Assembly (NCBI GenBank): GCA_031323845.1
Contig: JAVIYP010000046.1
Location: 1 to 20,914 of the forward strand
Length of the DNA stretch: 20,914 nucleotides
Source: PUPG01 sp031323845
GTDB taxonomy: Bacteria > Bacteroidota > Bacteroidia > Bacteroidales > UBA7960
Direction of reading: 5' to 3'
In this document: positions 13,631 to 20,392 of the stretch, piece after piece
Layout: the number at the start of each line of letters is the position of its first letter
Numbering within the stretch: position 1 is the stretch's first letter
Notes under the pieces: generated by a model
Told to the model about the DNA's origin: nothing
Seen by the model: the letters and a program-made list of their open reading frames with translations, nothing else
The model's database searches: none
Position numbers and translations under genes: made by a program

Positions 13631-15352
13631 CTATCTTACAATATCCTGGAATTCACTTTGTCCGAAGAACTGGATGAACTCCCTGTCCTGAGCCGCCTGG
13701 GTTTTGAACTTGTCATTCATGCCGATGGCAGTCCGCAGGTTGTTGTACAATGCAGGCGCATCGTTGTTTCTGGCCGCGATCACTGCTTTCAGGTAGGCAA
13801 CGTGTCCGCATTGATCTGCGCAGTTCAATGTGTTAATGGCTGCACTCTGGTTGCCTGTCATAAGCTGGGCAAGAGCAACATTGTAGAGGCAGGTTTTACC
13901 GCTGAACGATGACATGGCCGCACGGTAATCACCGTTGATGATCTGGATGGTGCCTATGTTGTAGTCGGCATCAATACCCTGGGCTTTTGCAGAACGGAAC
14001 AGGTTCATGGCATTGTCATAGTCTTTCTGCCATGCGGCAGCAACGCCGAGGTTGTTTTGAACATGTCCGTTGCCCGGTGCCAGCTGATTGGCTCTCTCCA
14101 GGTATTGTGCAGCCTGGTCAACCTCTCCGAGGCTGAGCAACATTGCAGCAGCGTTGTTGAAGCCCTTGTAGCTGGTCGGGAAAAGTTCGGCAGCGCTGCG
14201 ATAGATGGATAACTTAGTTTGCATGTTGTCTGTCAGTGTGGCAGCAAACAGGAGTTCTTTCTCTTCCAGCTCGGCGGGATTGTGCACCGCGAGTTCAGCG
14301 ATCTCCTCATCGGTTTTCTTGGGCTCATAAGCATGAACGGTAATCTCGGCGCGGCGCAAAGGCTCGAGGATCTTTTCAATTTCAGCGTAAATGACTGTCA
14401 TGTCTTTGATCCTGCGCTCCCTTTCGGCCGGAGCAAGCTGTGAATTAATCACATTGGCAATGGTCTGCTTGTCAGGAAGATCAGAGGCCATCAGCTTGGT
14501 CATAAAGCCATCAAAGTCTTCACCCTTGGCGCTTACCCTTAACTCGGGCAAATCCACTTTTTTCTGACGGAACAGGTTTTTAACGTAGCCTTCGCCGGTT
14601 GAAGCACGGTTTTCGGAAAGCTCCAGGTTGAAGGCAATTTCACCTTCAGGAGAAGCCCACGCATTTACGTCAACAGCTTTAAGCTCCCAGCCCCTTTCAA
14701 TAAACTCGGTAAGCTTTTTAATGGCTTCCTGTGCTTCGGCCTGGCGGTTTAGCGCAAGACGCCAATTCAGATTGTGACGCATATAGGCAAAATAGATGTT
14801 CGCCGTTTTGCTGATAATCACCTCTTTTTCGTAACCGTGAGGAGCAAAGGAAACATCATGGTCATTCTTTATTCTCAGAGGGGTAATGATAACACCGTCG
14901 GCCACCTTTCTTTCTGGTAGCTCAGTGGCTCTGTCCTGTCTGCCCTCCTGGTAAAGGCTTGCCCTGATGTAAAGCTCGGATGCCAGCATGGCCGGCTCAT
15001 AAGCAATCACATTGTTAAGGTTGAAGGTTGTCCGCTGATCGCGGTTCACCATTCTGCCCTGGGTCGTTGTGTTGCTGCCTCTCAGAATAACAGTCTCCAG
15101 CTCTTTCTCACCACCTTCAAATTTAAGAACAGGGGTGATTTCAACAATAGCGTTGCGATGAAAGTAGCCTTCGTTGACAACTCCCTCAACATTGGCCGCC
15201 ACATTGCCGCCGTGATACTCCAAAGGATTGGTTTCCGGGGTGTAACGAATGCCGTCGTCGTAATTGTTTACCATTCTGTTCACCCCACAGCCGGTAAAGA
15301 ATACTGCTGTTGTAAGCAGTACAGCAAATAGCTTAAATCTAACTTTTTTCAT
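13631..15352 (-). CDS. TPR-containing lipoprotein with an OmpA-like segment
   Basis: A 573-residue envelope protein of unknown exact role. MKKVRFKLF begins a signal peptide that ends in the lipobox FFTGC, so Cys22 is the probable lipidation site. The middle contains AWASPEGEIAFNLELSENRA, which resembles the conserved core of OmpA-like peptidoglycan-binding domains (SPEG...N..LS..RA), so contact with the cell wall is plausible. The last 200 residues contain tetratricopeptide-like helical pairs (KGFNNAAAMLLSLG, NNLGVAAAWQKDYDNAMNLF, YNIGTIQIINGDYRAAM). I place the start at 15352 since the signal peptide begins there; the frame to 15412 adds 20 unrelated residues. A TATATTTG box lies about 70 bases upstream. 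Function is inferred only from domains. Confidence 0.85.
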   Translation of the reverse strand: MKKVRFKLFAVLLTTAVFFTGCGVNRMVNNYDDGIRYTPETNPLEYHGGNVAANVEGVVNEGYFHRNAIVEITPVLKFEGGEKELETVILRGSNTTTQGRMVNRDQRTTFNLNNVIAYEPAMLASELYIRASLYQEGRQDRATELPERKVADGVIITPLRIKNDHDVSFAPHGYEKEVIISKTANIYFAYMRHNLNWRLALNRQAEAQEAIKKLTEFIERGWELKAVDVNAWASPEGEIAFNLELSENRASTGEGYVKNLFRQKKVDLPELRVSAKGEDFDGFMTKLMASDLPDKQTIANVINSQLAPAERERRIKDMTVIYAEIEKILEPLRRAEITVHAYEPKKTDEEIAELAVHNPAELEEKELLFAATLTDNMQTKLSIYRSAAELFPTSYKGFNNAAAMLLSLGEVDQAAQYLERANQLAPGNGHVQNNLGVAAAWQKDYDNAMNLFRSAKAQGIDADYNIGTIQIINGDYRAAMSSFSGKTCLYNVALAQLMTGNQSAAINTLNCADQCGHVAYLKAVIAARNNDAPALYNNLRTAIGMNDKFKTQAAQDREFIQFFGQSEFQDIVR

Positions 15353-15420
15353 AGTCCACGTTTTGTATTGATTAATTCCTTTGTTAGTAAGTTTTGTGTT
15401 GACAAATTGCATTTAACGTA

Positions 15421-15428
15421 CAAATATA
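15421..15428 (-). promoter_or_regulatory. Bacteroidota -7 box for the TPR lipoprotein
   Basis: The minus strand reads TATATTTG, an exact TAnnTTTG match, about 70 bases before the ATG at 15352. No exact TTG is found at the expected -33 distance; the best is TGT. It implies a leader of about 60 nt. Confidence 0.55.
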
Positions 15429-15527
15429 CACAAAAAGTAATTAAAAAGTACATATGCGTTAAATACTTTGATAATTCAACAAGGCATTAAGTGCCCAAAT
15501 CGAAAAATCCGGTTGCGCGGATGCAGG

Positions 15528-15596
15528 TTTATTTCGAACATAGTGAGAAATCTGTGAGGAGGTCAGAGGTCGGAAGTCAGAAGTCAGAAGTCGGAA
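15528..15596 (+). repeat. REP-like piece plus RGTCRGA heptamer array
   Basis: TTTATTTCGAACATAGTGAG (15528-15547) is a REP-like fragment that recurs at 15682. It is followed by a 7-bp tandem series (GGTCAGA, GGTCGGA, AGTCAGA, AGTCAGA, AGTCGGA) from 15561. The same heptamers occur inverted at 2811-2833. Confidence 0.8.
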
Positions 15597-15603
15597 AAGT
15601 ACT

Positions 15604-15643
15604 GTTTATTTGTTGAATCGTTGATTCGTTGAATCGTTTATTT
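15604..15643 (+). repeat. Octamer tandem array (GTTGAATC family)
   Basis: Five units: GTTTATTT, GTTGAATC, GTTGATTC, GTTGAATC, GTTTATTT. Related to the array at 2722-2756. Confidence 0.85.
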
Positions 15644-15681
15644 GTTGGTGTTTTCTTTTTGAAGAATTAGGAGCTCGAAAT

Positions 15682-15742
15682 TTTATTTCGAACGCAGTGA
15701 GAAACCTTTTAGGGGGTCGGAAATCTGACATCTGAATTCTTT
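15682..15742 (+). repeat. Second REP-like piece plus GTCGGAAATCTGACATC block
   Basis: TTTATTTCGAACGCAGTGAG (15682-15701) repeats the 15528 element with two substitutions. GGTCGGAAATCTGACATC, from 15716, and the TGAATTCTTT after it are the inverse of 2781-2815 apart from small indels. Confidence 0.8.
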
Positions 15743-15774
15743 AATCATCTTTGTATTTACTTTTGAGGACAGAA

Positions 15775-15842
15775 TAGAAAAAAATGACACACTTAATTAA
15801 ACACTCCCTAGAAAAAAATGACACACTTAATTAAACACTCCC
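15775..15842 (+). repeat. Perfect 34-bp tandem duplication
   Basis: Two identical, directly abutting 34-base copies: 15775-15808 and 15809-15842. Each starts TAGAAAAAAATGACACAC, contains the palindrome TTAATTAA and ends AACACTCCC. Unlike its neighbours this family occurs nowhere else in the window. In reverse it begins GGGAGTGTTTAATTAAGTG, which recalls insertion sequence termini, but no transposase remnant is present. Confidence 0.92.
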
Positions 15843-15880
15843 AATCAGACAGCAGGGATAAGCATCAATTGAGTAAACGT

Positions 15881-15966
15881 CACATCTTCACATCTTCACA
15901 TCTTCACATCTTCACATTTGCACATTTGCACATCTTCACATCTGCACATCTTCACATCTTCACATT
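15881..15966 (+). repeat. Octamer tandem array (CACATCTT/CACATTTG/CACATCTG)
   Basis: Ten complete 8-bp units plus six bases: four CACATCTT, two CACATTTG, CACATCTT, CACATCTG, two CACATCTT, then CACATT. It is the opposite-strand counterpart of 2651-2712. There are no spacers, so it is not a CRISPR array. Confidence 0.93.
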
Positions 15967-16005
15967 GCTACCTCGTTCTTAATAATGAAAAAAAGACAAA
16001 GTGCT

Positions 16006-16035
16006 TTGCTATATTGTAAATTAGTTTTATTTTTG
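16006..16035 (+). promoter_or_regulatory. Promoter of first tRNA-Glu gene
   Basis: TTG at 16006-16008, a 19-base spacer and TATTTTTG at 16028-16035: an exact match to both boxes of the Bacteroidota promoter. The predicted start lies about 25 bases before the tRNA, and the transcript may continue into rpsT. Confidence 0.75.
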
Positions 16036-16067
16036 CACTCCTTTTGAAAAAAGCATCAGAAGGCCCT

Positions 16068-16139
16068 GGCCCGTTCGTCTAGTGGTTAGGACGTCAGGTT
16101 TTCATCCTGGTAACAGGGGTTCGATTCCCCTACGGGCTA
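16068..16139 (+). tRNA. tRNA-Glu (TTC), copy 1
   Basis: 72 nt without an encoded CCA. The acceptor stem GGCCCGT pairs with ACGGGCT (G-T at the end pair), followed by discriminator A. The anticodon stem TCAGG/CCTGG encloses loop TTTTCAT with anticodon TTC, and the T-arm is AGGGG-TTCGATT-CCCCT. It differs from copy 2 at a single base: T instead of C at the 27th nucleotide (16094), which turns a C-G pair of the anticodon stem into T-G. Confidence 0.97.
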
Positions 16140-16175
16140 CTGCTTATTAAACGTAATTTTTTATTTTGGCTCATT

Positions 16176-16430
16176 ATGGCTTATCACAAATCAGCAAAGA
16201 AACGCATCCGTGCAAACAACGCCAAAAGGCTCCGCAACAGGTATTATGCTAAAACCACCCGTACGGCGATCAAAAAGTTGAAGAATACGACCAGCAAGGA
16301 AGAAGCCACAGAAAACCTTCCCCGCGTAATCTCCCTTATTGACCGACTGGCTAAAAAATCGGTGATCCACAAGAACAAGGCTTCAAACCTGAAGTCCAAG
16401 TTGACTCGCTTTGTGAACGCGTTGCAATAG
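16176..16430 (+). CDS. rpsT: 30S ribosomal protein S20
   Basis: An 84-residue, lysine-rich protein that binds 16S rRNA during small-subunit assembly. The start MAYHKSAKKRIRAN is the highly conserved S20 N-terminus, and the length is normal. It lies 36 bases after the first tRNA-Glu gene, and a second, nearly identical tRNA-Glu follows it. No exact TAnnTTTG box separates it from the first tRNA, so co-transcription with that tRNA is likely. Confidence 0.97.
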   Translation: MAYHKSAKKRIRANNAKRLRNRYYAKTTRTAIKKLKNTTSKEEATENLPRVISLIDRLAKKSVIHKNKASNLKSKLTRFVNALQ

Positions 16431-16453
16431 GTATTGTCGCTGCCCGGGCTTTC

Positions 16454-16484
16454 TTGGCTCGTTGCAAAAGAAAACATATCTTTG
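16454..16484 (+). promoter_or_regulatory. Promoter of second tRNA-Glu gene
   Basis: TTG at 16454-16456, a 20-base spacer and TATCTTTG at 16477-16484: an exact Bacteroidota promoter, 11 bases before the tRNA. Confidence 0.75.
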
Positions 16485-16495
16485 CACCCATTTTT

Positions 16496-16567
16496 GGCCC
16501 GTTCGTCTAGTGGTTAGGACGCCAGGTTTTCATCCTGGTAACAGGGGTTCGATTCCCCTACGGGCTA
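16496..16567 (+). tRNA. tRNA-Glu (TTC), copy 2
   Basis: 72 nt without CCA, identical to copy 1 except for C at 16522 (T in copy 1), which gives a full Watson-Crick anticodon stem. It has its own promoter and terminator. Confidence 0.97.
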
Positions 16568-16569
16568 CT

Positions 16570-16602
16570 AAAAAAGACCTTTCAGCCAGAAAGGTCTTTT
16601 TT
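16570..16602 (+). terminator. Terminator after tRNA-Glu copy 2
   Basis: AAAAAAGACCTTTC (16570-16583) pairs perfectly with GAAAGGTCTTTTTT (16589-16602) around loop AGCCA, and T residues continue to 16604. Confidence 0.92.
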
Positions 16603-16646
16603 TTGCCGGACTATTGCTTACCTTAGTGGCTCGCCAGTTTTGTCCG

Positions 16647-17366
16647 ATGAAAACACAAGAAGTGCAAGCCTACCCCCGCCTGGGGGCCGGAGGGATCAAA
16701 CAATGGGCTGTGGATGACAGGCCCAGGGAAAAAATGCGCCTGAAAAGCAGAAAAGCTTTGTCTGATGCCGAATTGCTGGCCATCATCATAGGATCCGGAA
16801 ACAGCTCACAATCGGCCGTTGAACTGTCAAGAAACATACTTGGCAGTGTTTCCAACAATTTGGCGGAACTGGCCAGGCTGAGCATACCCGAACTGATGAA
16901 GTTCAAGGGTATAGGAGAGGCTAAGGCCAGCAATATTGCTGCCGTTATGGAGCTTGGACGCCGGCGCCGGCTGTCGGAAGGACTCCGGAAACAAAAAATT
17001 ACGGGAAGCCATGACGCGTTTGAGATCATGCAGCCACTGATTGGTGAGCTTCCACACGAAGAGTTCTGGATAATAACCGTGTCCAGGGCAAACCTGATCC
17101 TCCGGACAATTTGCATCAGCGAAGGGAGTGTCTCGGGAACCGTTGCGGATCCCAAAAAAATATTTCGCCTTGCTCTCGAAAACAACGCCTCAGCCATCAT
17201 CCTGTGCCATAACCACCCAAGCGGTCATGTAAACCCCAGCTCCAACGACCTGGCGATCACAAAAAAATGCTGCGATGCAGGAAAGTTCCTTGACCTCCCC
17301 GTACTCGATCATATCATCGTTTCCCACGATAAGTATTACAGCTTTAATGACAACGGCCTCCTGTAG
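16647..17366 (+). CDS. radC: RadC family JAB-domain protein
   Basis: A 239-residue protein with an N-terminal UPF0758 region (DRPREKMRLKSRKALSDAEL), a helix-hairpin-helix-like segment (LMKFKGIGEAKASNI) and a C-terminal JAMM/MPN+ metalloprotease-like domain with the metal-binding motif HNHPSGHVNPSSND. RadC was once linked to DNA repair, but its true role is unsettled; a nuclease or peptidase role is only suggested by the fold. I chose the ATG at 16647; a TTG at 16614 would add 11 unconvincing residues. It sits directly after the tRNA-Glu terminator and carries all motifs intact. Confidence 0.95.
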   Translation: MKTQEVQAYPRLGAGGIKQWAVDDRPREKMRLKSRKALSDAELLAIIIGSGNSSQSAVELSRNILGSVSNNLAELARLSIPELMKFKGIGEAKASNIAAVMELGRRRRLSEGLRKQKITGSHDAFEIMQPLIGELPHEEFWIITVSRANLILRTICISEGSVSGTVADPKKIFRLALENNASAIILCHNHPSGHVNPSSNDLAITKKCCDAGKFLDLPVLDHIIVSHDKYYSFNDNGLL

Positions 17367-17450
17367 CGCAGGATCAGAACAGACTCACAGTGTCCGGCAA
17401 AAAAACCAAATTATAACTTACCTTTACACTTTATTTCAGGAAGGTGCGTC

Positions 17451-18794
17451 ATGATATATGTGTATTGTCCGAAAATTACAGCCCGGATCGAGTACGTAAC
17501 GTCTCTTTTGTTTGGCAGCATTCTGGATACCGAGTGGAAGCTCACTGCCAATGAAACGGATTTTACCGCGTATACGGGTCCGAAAATTGTTTATGCTCCC
17601 AACAACAAGGATAAAACGGCCCTGCATATCCCCGCCAATGGCTTCCTGTCAGAACGGGGCGTGCATTACTTCCTGCCCGAAATACAGTGGAAAAACAAGC
17701 TGCCCTTGCTTTTTCCCGTATCTGAAAACAAGGATACGGGCTTTGATGCCTTCTCAGCCGCTTTTTACCTGGTAAGCCGCTACGAAGAATACCTTCCCCA
17801 CAAAAAAGACAAGTACGGGCGCTTCGAAGCAAAGGAATCCTTTGCCTTTAAAAACAACTTCCTGCAGATACCGGTGGTCAATCATTATGCCATGTTGATC
17901 AGGCAGGGCCTTGAAAAAAAATTCCGGAACTTCCGGATTGCACCGACAGCTTTTACCTTTATCCCCACTTATGATATTGATGTCGCCTATGCTTTCCGTG
18001 GGCGAGGTTTCCTGCGCCATCTGCTGGGAGCGGCAAGGTCGCTGTGGAAGCTCGATCTGGAAGAGTTTGCCGGCAGGTTCAAGGTGCTGACAGGAAACAT
18101 GCAGGATCCTTTTGACAGCTACGACTACCAGCTGAGGCTGTACAAGGAGAGCGGCATTAAGGCCTGTTATTTCTTCCTTTGCGGCAATTACGGGCACTAC
18201 GACAAGAACATTCCCTTCTACTCAAAAGCCTTCTTCTTGCTCGTGAAAATGCTGGGCGATTACGCCTGTGTCGGTTTGCATCCCAGTTTTGCCTCAAATG
18301 ATGATGAGAAGCTTTTGGCTGTTGAAAAAGAAAGGCTGGGAAAGATCCTCAACCGGGAGATCATGTTCAGCCGCCAGCATTACCTGAAGCTGAACCTCCC
18401 TAAAACCTATCATCAGCTGTTAAAAGAAAACATCCTGTACGACTTTAGTATGGGTTATGCAAGCCAGCCCGGATTCAGGGCCAGCATTTGCTCCCCGTTT
18501 CCGTTTTATGACCTGGAAGCTGAAACGGCCACCCCGCTGACTATCATTCCCCTGGCTGTAATGGACGGAACCTTCAAACACTATCTGAAACTTACGCCAA
18601 AAGAAGCGTTGAATATCATCACCGGCATTTGTGCCGAAGTGGAGCAGCTGGGAGGTACCTTTACCACCTTGTGGCATAATGACTCCCTTTGCGACTGTAA
18701 TGAATGGAAAGGCTGGAGAGAGCTTTACGGGCAGGTCTATAGCATGGCGTCGGCCAAACACCAGAAAAAATATGATCCGCTATATACCACATAG
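17451..18794 (+). CDS. Polysaccharide deacetylase-like protein (DUF7033-type N-terminus)
   Basis: A 447-residue protein with no obvious signal peptide. The N-terminal 150 residues resemble the domain (DUF7033, from memory) often found before divergent NodB-type deacetylases in Bacteroidota. The catalytic-like part begins at PTYDIDVAYAF, which offers aspartates where CE4 enzymes have TFDDG, and continues with VGLHPSFAS, a variant of the usual H(S/T)xxH in which the second histidine is absent, and YDFSMGYASQPGFRAS. Metal use is therefore possible but altered. AGGAAGG lies six bases before the ATG at 17451, a strong site for this genome. Its last 23 bases overlap the FemAB-like gene, suggesting they act together on a cell-surface glycan or peptidoglycan; the substrate is unknown. 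Confidence 0.78.
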   Translation: MIYVYCPKITARIEYVTSLLFGSILDTEWKLTANETDFTAYTGPKIVYAPNNKDKTALHIPANGFLSERGVHYFLPEIQWKNKLPLLFPVSENKDTGFDAFSAAFYLVSRYEEYLPHKKDKYGRFEAKESFAFKNNFLQIPVVNHYAMLIRQGLEKKFRNFRIAPTAFTFIPTYDIDVAYAFRGRGFLRHLLGAARSLWKLDLEEFAGRFKVLTGNMQDPFDSYDYQLRLYKESGIKACYFFLCGNYGHYDKNIPFYSKAFFLLVKMLGDYACVGLHPSFASNDDEKLLAVEKERLGKILNREIMFSRQHYLKLNLPKTYHQLLKENILYDFSMGYASQPGFRASICSPFPFYDLEAETATPLTIIPLAVMDGTFKHYLKLTPKEALNIITGICAEVEQLGGTFTTLWHNDSLCDCNEWKGWRELYGQVYSMASAKHQKKYDPLYTT

Positions 18795-19734
18795 TGAAAT
18801 TGACTTTGAGCGCTGGGATCAGTGTATTGACAAGGCTGTCAATGGGATATTCTATGCCTGGTCATGGTACCTCGACATGTGCACGGAGTCGTGGGATGCT
18901 CTGGTGGAGGATGATTATCGGGCGGTGATGCCGCTTCCGGTAAGAAAAAAAATGGGCATCAGATACATTTACCAGCCGTTTTTCATTCAGCAGCTGGGGG
19001 TTTTCAGCACTTACAGCTTGTCAGAAAACGTAACGGAGCGATTTCTTGCAGCCATACCGCATGAATTTCGCTATGCCGACTTCAACATGAACACCTATAA
19101 CCGTTTGCCTGAAGGCCATCCTGCCATTTCCGGTCAAGGCATCACACACGAACTTGACCTGATAGCTTCCTATGAGGAGCTGAAGAAAAAATACAGAGAA
19201 AATACCAGGAGAAACATCAGGAAAGCACATAAAAACAAGGTGTTTGTTACCTCCCATGCAAGGCCCGAAGATATCATTGACGCTTTTCGGAACAACAGCA
19301 AGAAGTTTAACATCCCTTTCGGGGAAAAGGATTATGTAGTGTTGAAGCACCTAATTTATGCGGGTATGCATAAGGGAATGGTCAGTCTTAAGGCCGCATA
19401 TTCTGAAAACAATAATTTTTGTGCAGGCATTGTTTTTTTTCACAGTCACGGGAAGTATGTCTGGTTGTTTTCAGGAGCCACTGAGGAAGCCAGGAAGAAT
19501 GGTGCCATGAGCCTGCTGGTGGATGCTTTTCTTCAGGAACAGGCCGGCCGCGAGGCTGTTCTGGACTTTGAAGGAAGCACGAATCCGGACCTGGCACGTT
19601 TTTATCGGGGCTTTGGTTCAGAAGAATGTGTATTTTTACAGATCAAATTTAATAGGATGCCTGCCGTGATCAGGCCATTTATTAACCTGGGTTTGAGCTT
19701 AAAAGCCTTTCTTTTAAACAGACAGAAAAGATGA
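18772..19734 (+). CDS. GNAT/FemAB-like acyltransferase
   Basis: A 320-residue protein resembling the FemAB-type double-GNAT acyltransferases (Acetyltransf_6 family), which add amino acids or acyl groups to peptidoglycan precursors or surface glycans. Typical features are YRENTRRNIRKAHKNKV in the middle, a segment with VWLFSGATEEARKNGAMSLL, and the C-terminal FEGSTNPDLARFYRGFGSE. I chose the ATG at 18772, which overlaps the deacetylase-like gene by 23 bases; the longer frame from 18631 lies inside that gene and adds unrelated residues. Its own stop overlaps the upp start by four bases (ATGA). The substrate is not known. Confidence 0.78.
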   Translation: MIRYIPHSEIDFERWDQCIDKAVNGIFYAWSWYLDMCTESWDALVEDDYRAVMPLPVRKKMGIRYIYQPFFIQQLGVFSTYSLSENVTERFLAAIPHEFRYADFNMNTYNRLPEGHPAISGQGITHELDLIASYEELKKKYRENTRRNIRKAHKNKVFVTSHARPEDIIDAFRNNSKKFNIPFGEKDYVVLKHLIYAGMHKGMVSLKAAYSENNNFCAGIVFFHSHGKYVWLFSGATEEARKNGAMSLLVDAFLQEQAGREAVLDFEGSTNPDLARFYRGFGSEECVFLQIKFNRMPAVIRPFINLGLSLKAFLLNRQKR

Positions 19735-20381
19735 TTCGACTGCTGGGCAAAACATCTTCATTAGTAAATCAGTACATTGCTGAACTTCGTGATCAGGAAA
19801 TTCAGCAAGACAGCATGCGTTTCCGCAGGAACATGGAGCGGGTAGGGGAGATTTTTGCATATGAAATTAGCAAGACGTTAAGCTGGGAAAAAAAGGAAGT
19901 GGTGACCAGTCTTGGTGTGGCTTCCTGTGAAGTGCTCCAAACTCAACCGGTTATCGCTACCATTCTGAGGGCCGGACTACCCCTGCACCAGGGGCTGCTG
20001 AATGCTTATGACAAGGCCGAGAACGCATTTATCTCTGCCTTTCGCAAGCCTCGCAAGGATGGACGTTTCGACATTAAGGTGGAGTATGTGTCGAGTCCGT
20101 CTCTCGAGGATAAGGTGTTGATCATCAGCGATCCGATGCTGGCTACGGGAGCTTCAATGGTGCTGAGTTACAAGGAGCTTACACGTAAAGGAAAGCCCTT
20201 GCATACACATATCGTTGCCATTCTGGCCAGCAATCAGGGGGTTGAATATATCAGAAAATACATGCCCGACGATAATTATACGATATGGTTAGGGGCTATT
20301 GACGATGAGCTCACGGCCCGGGCATACATTGTGCCGGGACTGGGTGATGCCGGTGATCTGGCTTTTGGCAGCAAATTATAA
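19731..20381 (+). CDS. upp: Uracil phosphoribosyltransferase
   Basis: Converts uracil and PRPP to UMP in pyrimidine salvage. The 216-residue protein has the PRPP-binding loop VLIISDPMLATGASM, the ILRAGLPLHQGLL segment and the uracil-binding C-terminus YIVPGLGDAGDLAFG. The start overlaps the stop of the FemAB-like gene in an ATGA, which suggests coupled translation even though the functions look unrelated. An ABC permease begins 11 bases later in the same direction. Confidence 0.96.
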   Translation: MIRLLGKTSSLVNQYIAELRDQEIQQDSMRFRRNMERVGEIFAYEISKTLSWEKKEVVTSLGVASCEVLQTQPVIATILRAGLPLHQGLLNAYDKAENAFISAFRKPRKDGRFDIKVEYVSSPSLEDKVLIISDPMLATGASMVLSYKELTRKGKPLHTHIVAILASNQGVEYIRKYMPDDNYTIWLGAIDDELTARAYIVPGLGDAGDLAFGSKL

Positions 20382-20392
20382 TACTACACGTT

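Larger units (their letters stand above)
15353..16067. other. Gene-free repeat mosaic
   Basis: These 715 bases hold the lipoprotein promoter at one end, the tRNA-Glu promoter at the other, and between them a series of short repeats (15528-15966) listed separately. I found no credible coding frame, tRNA-like fold or transposase remnant. Confidence 0.8.

Noticed and set aside
15881..15966. CRISPR-like array
   Set aside because: Units are eight bases long and abut with no spacers; no cas genes are present.
18631..18771. Longer start of the FemAB-like gene
   Set aside because: This part overlaps the deacetylase-like gene in another frame and has no family similarity; MIRYIPHSE at 18772 is a better start.
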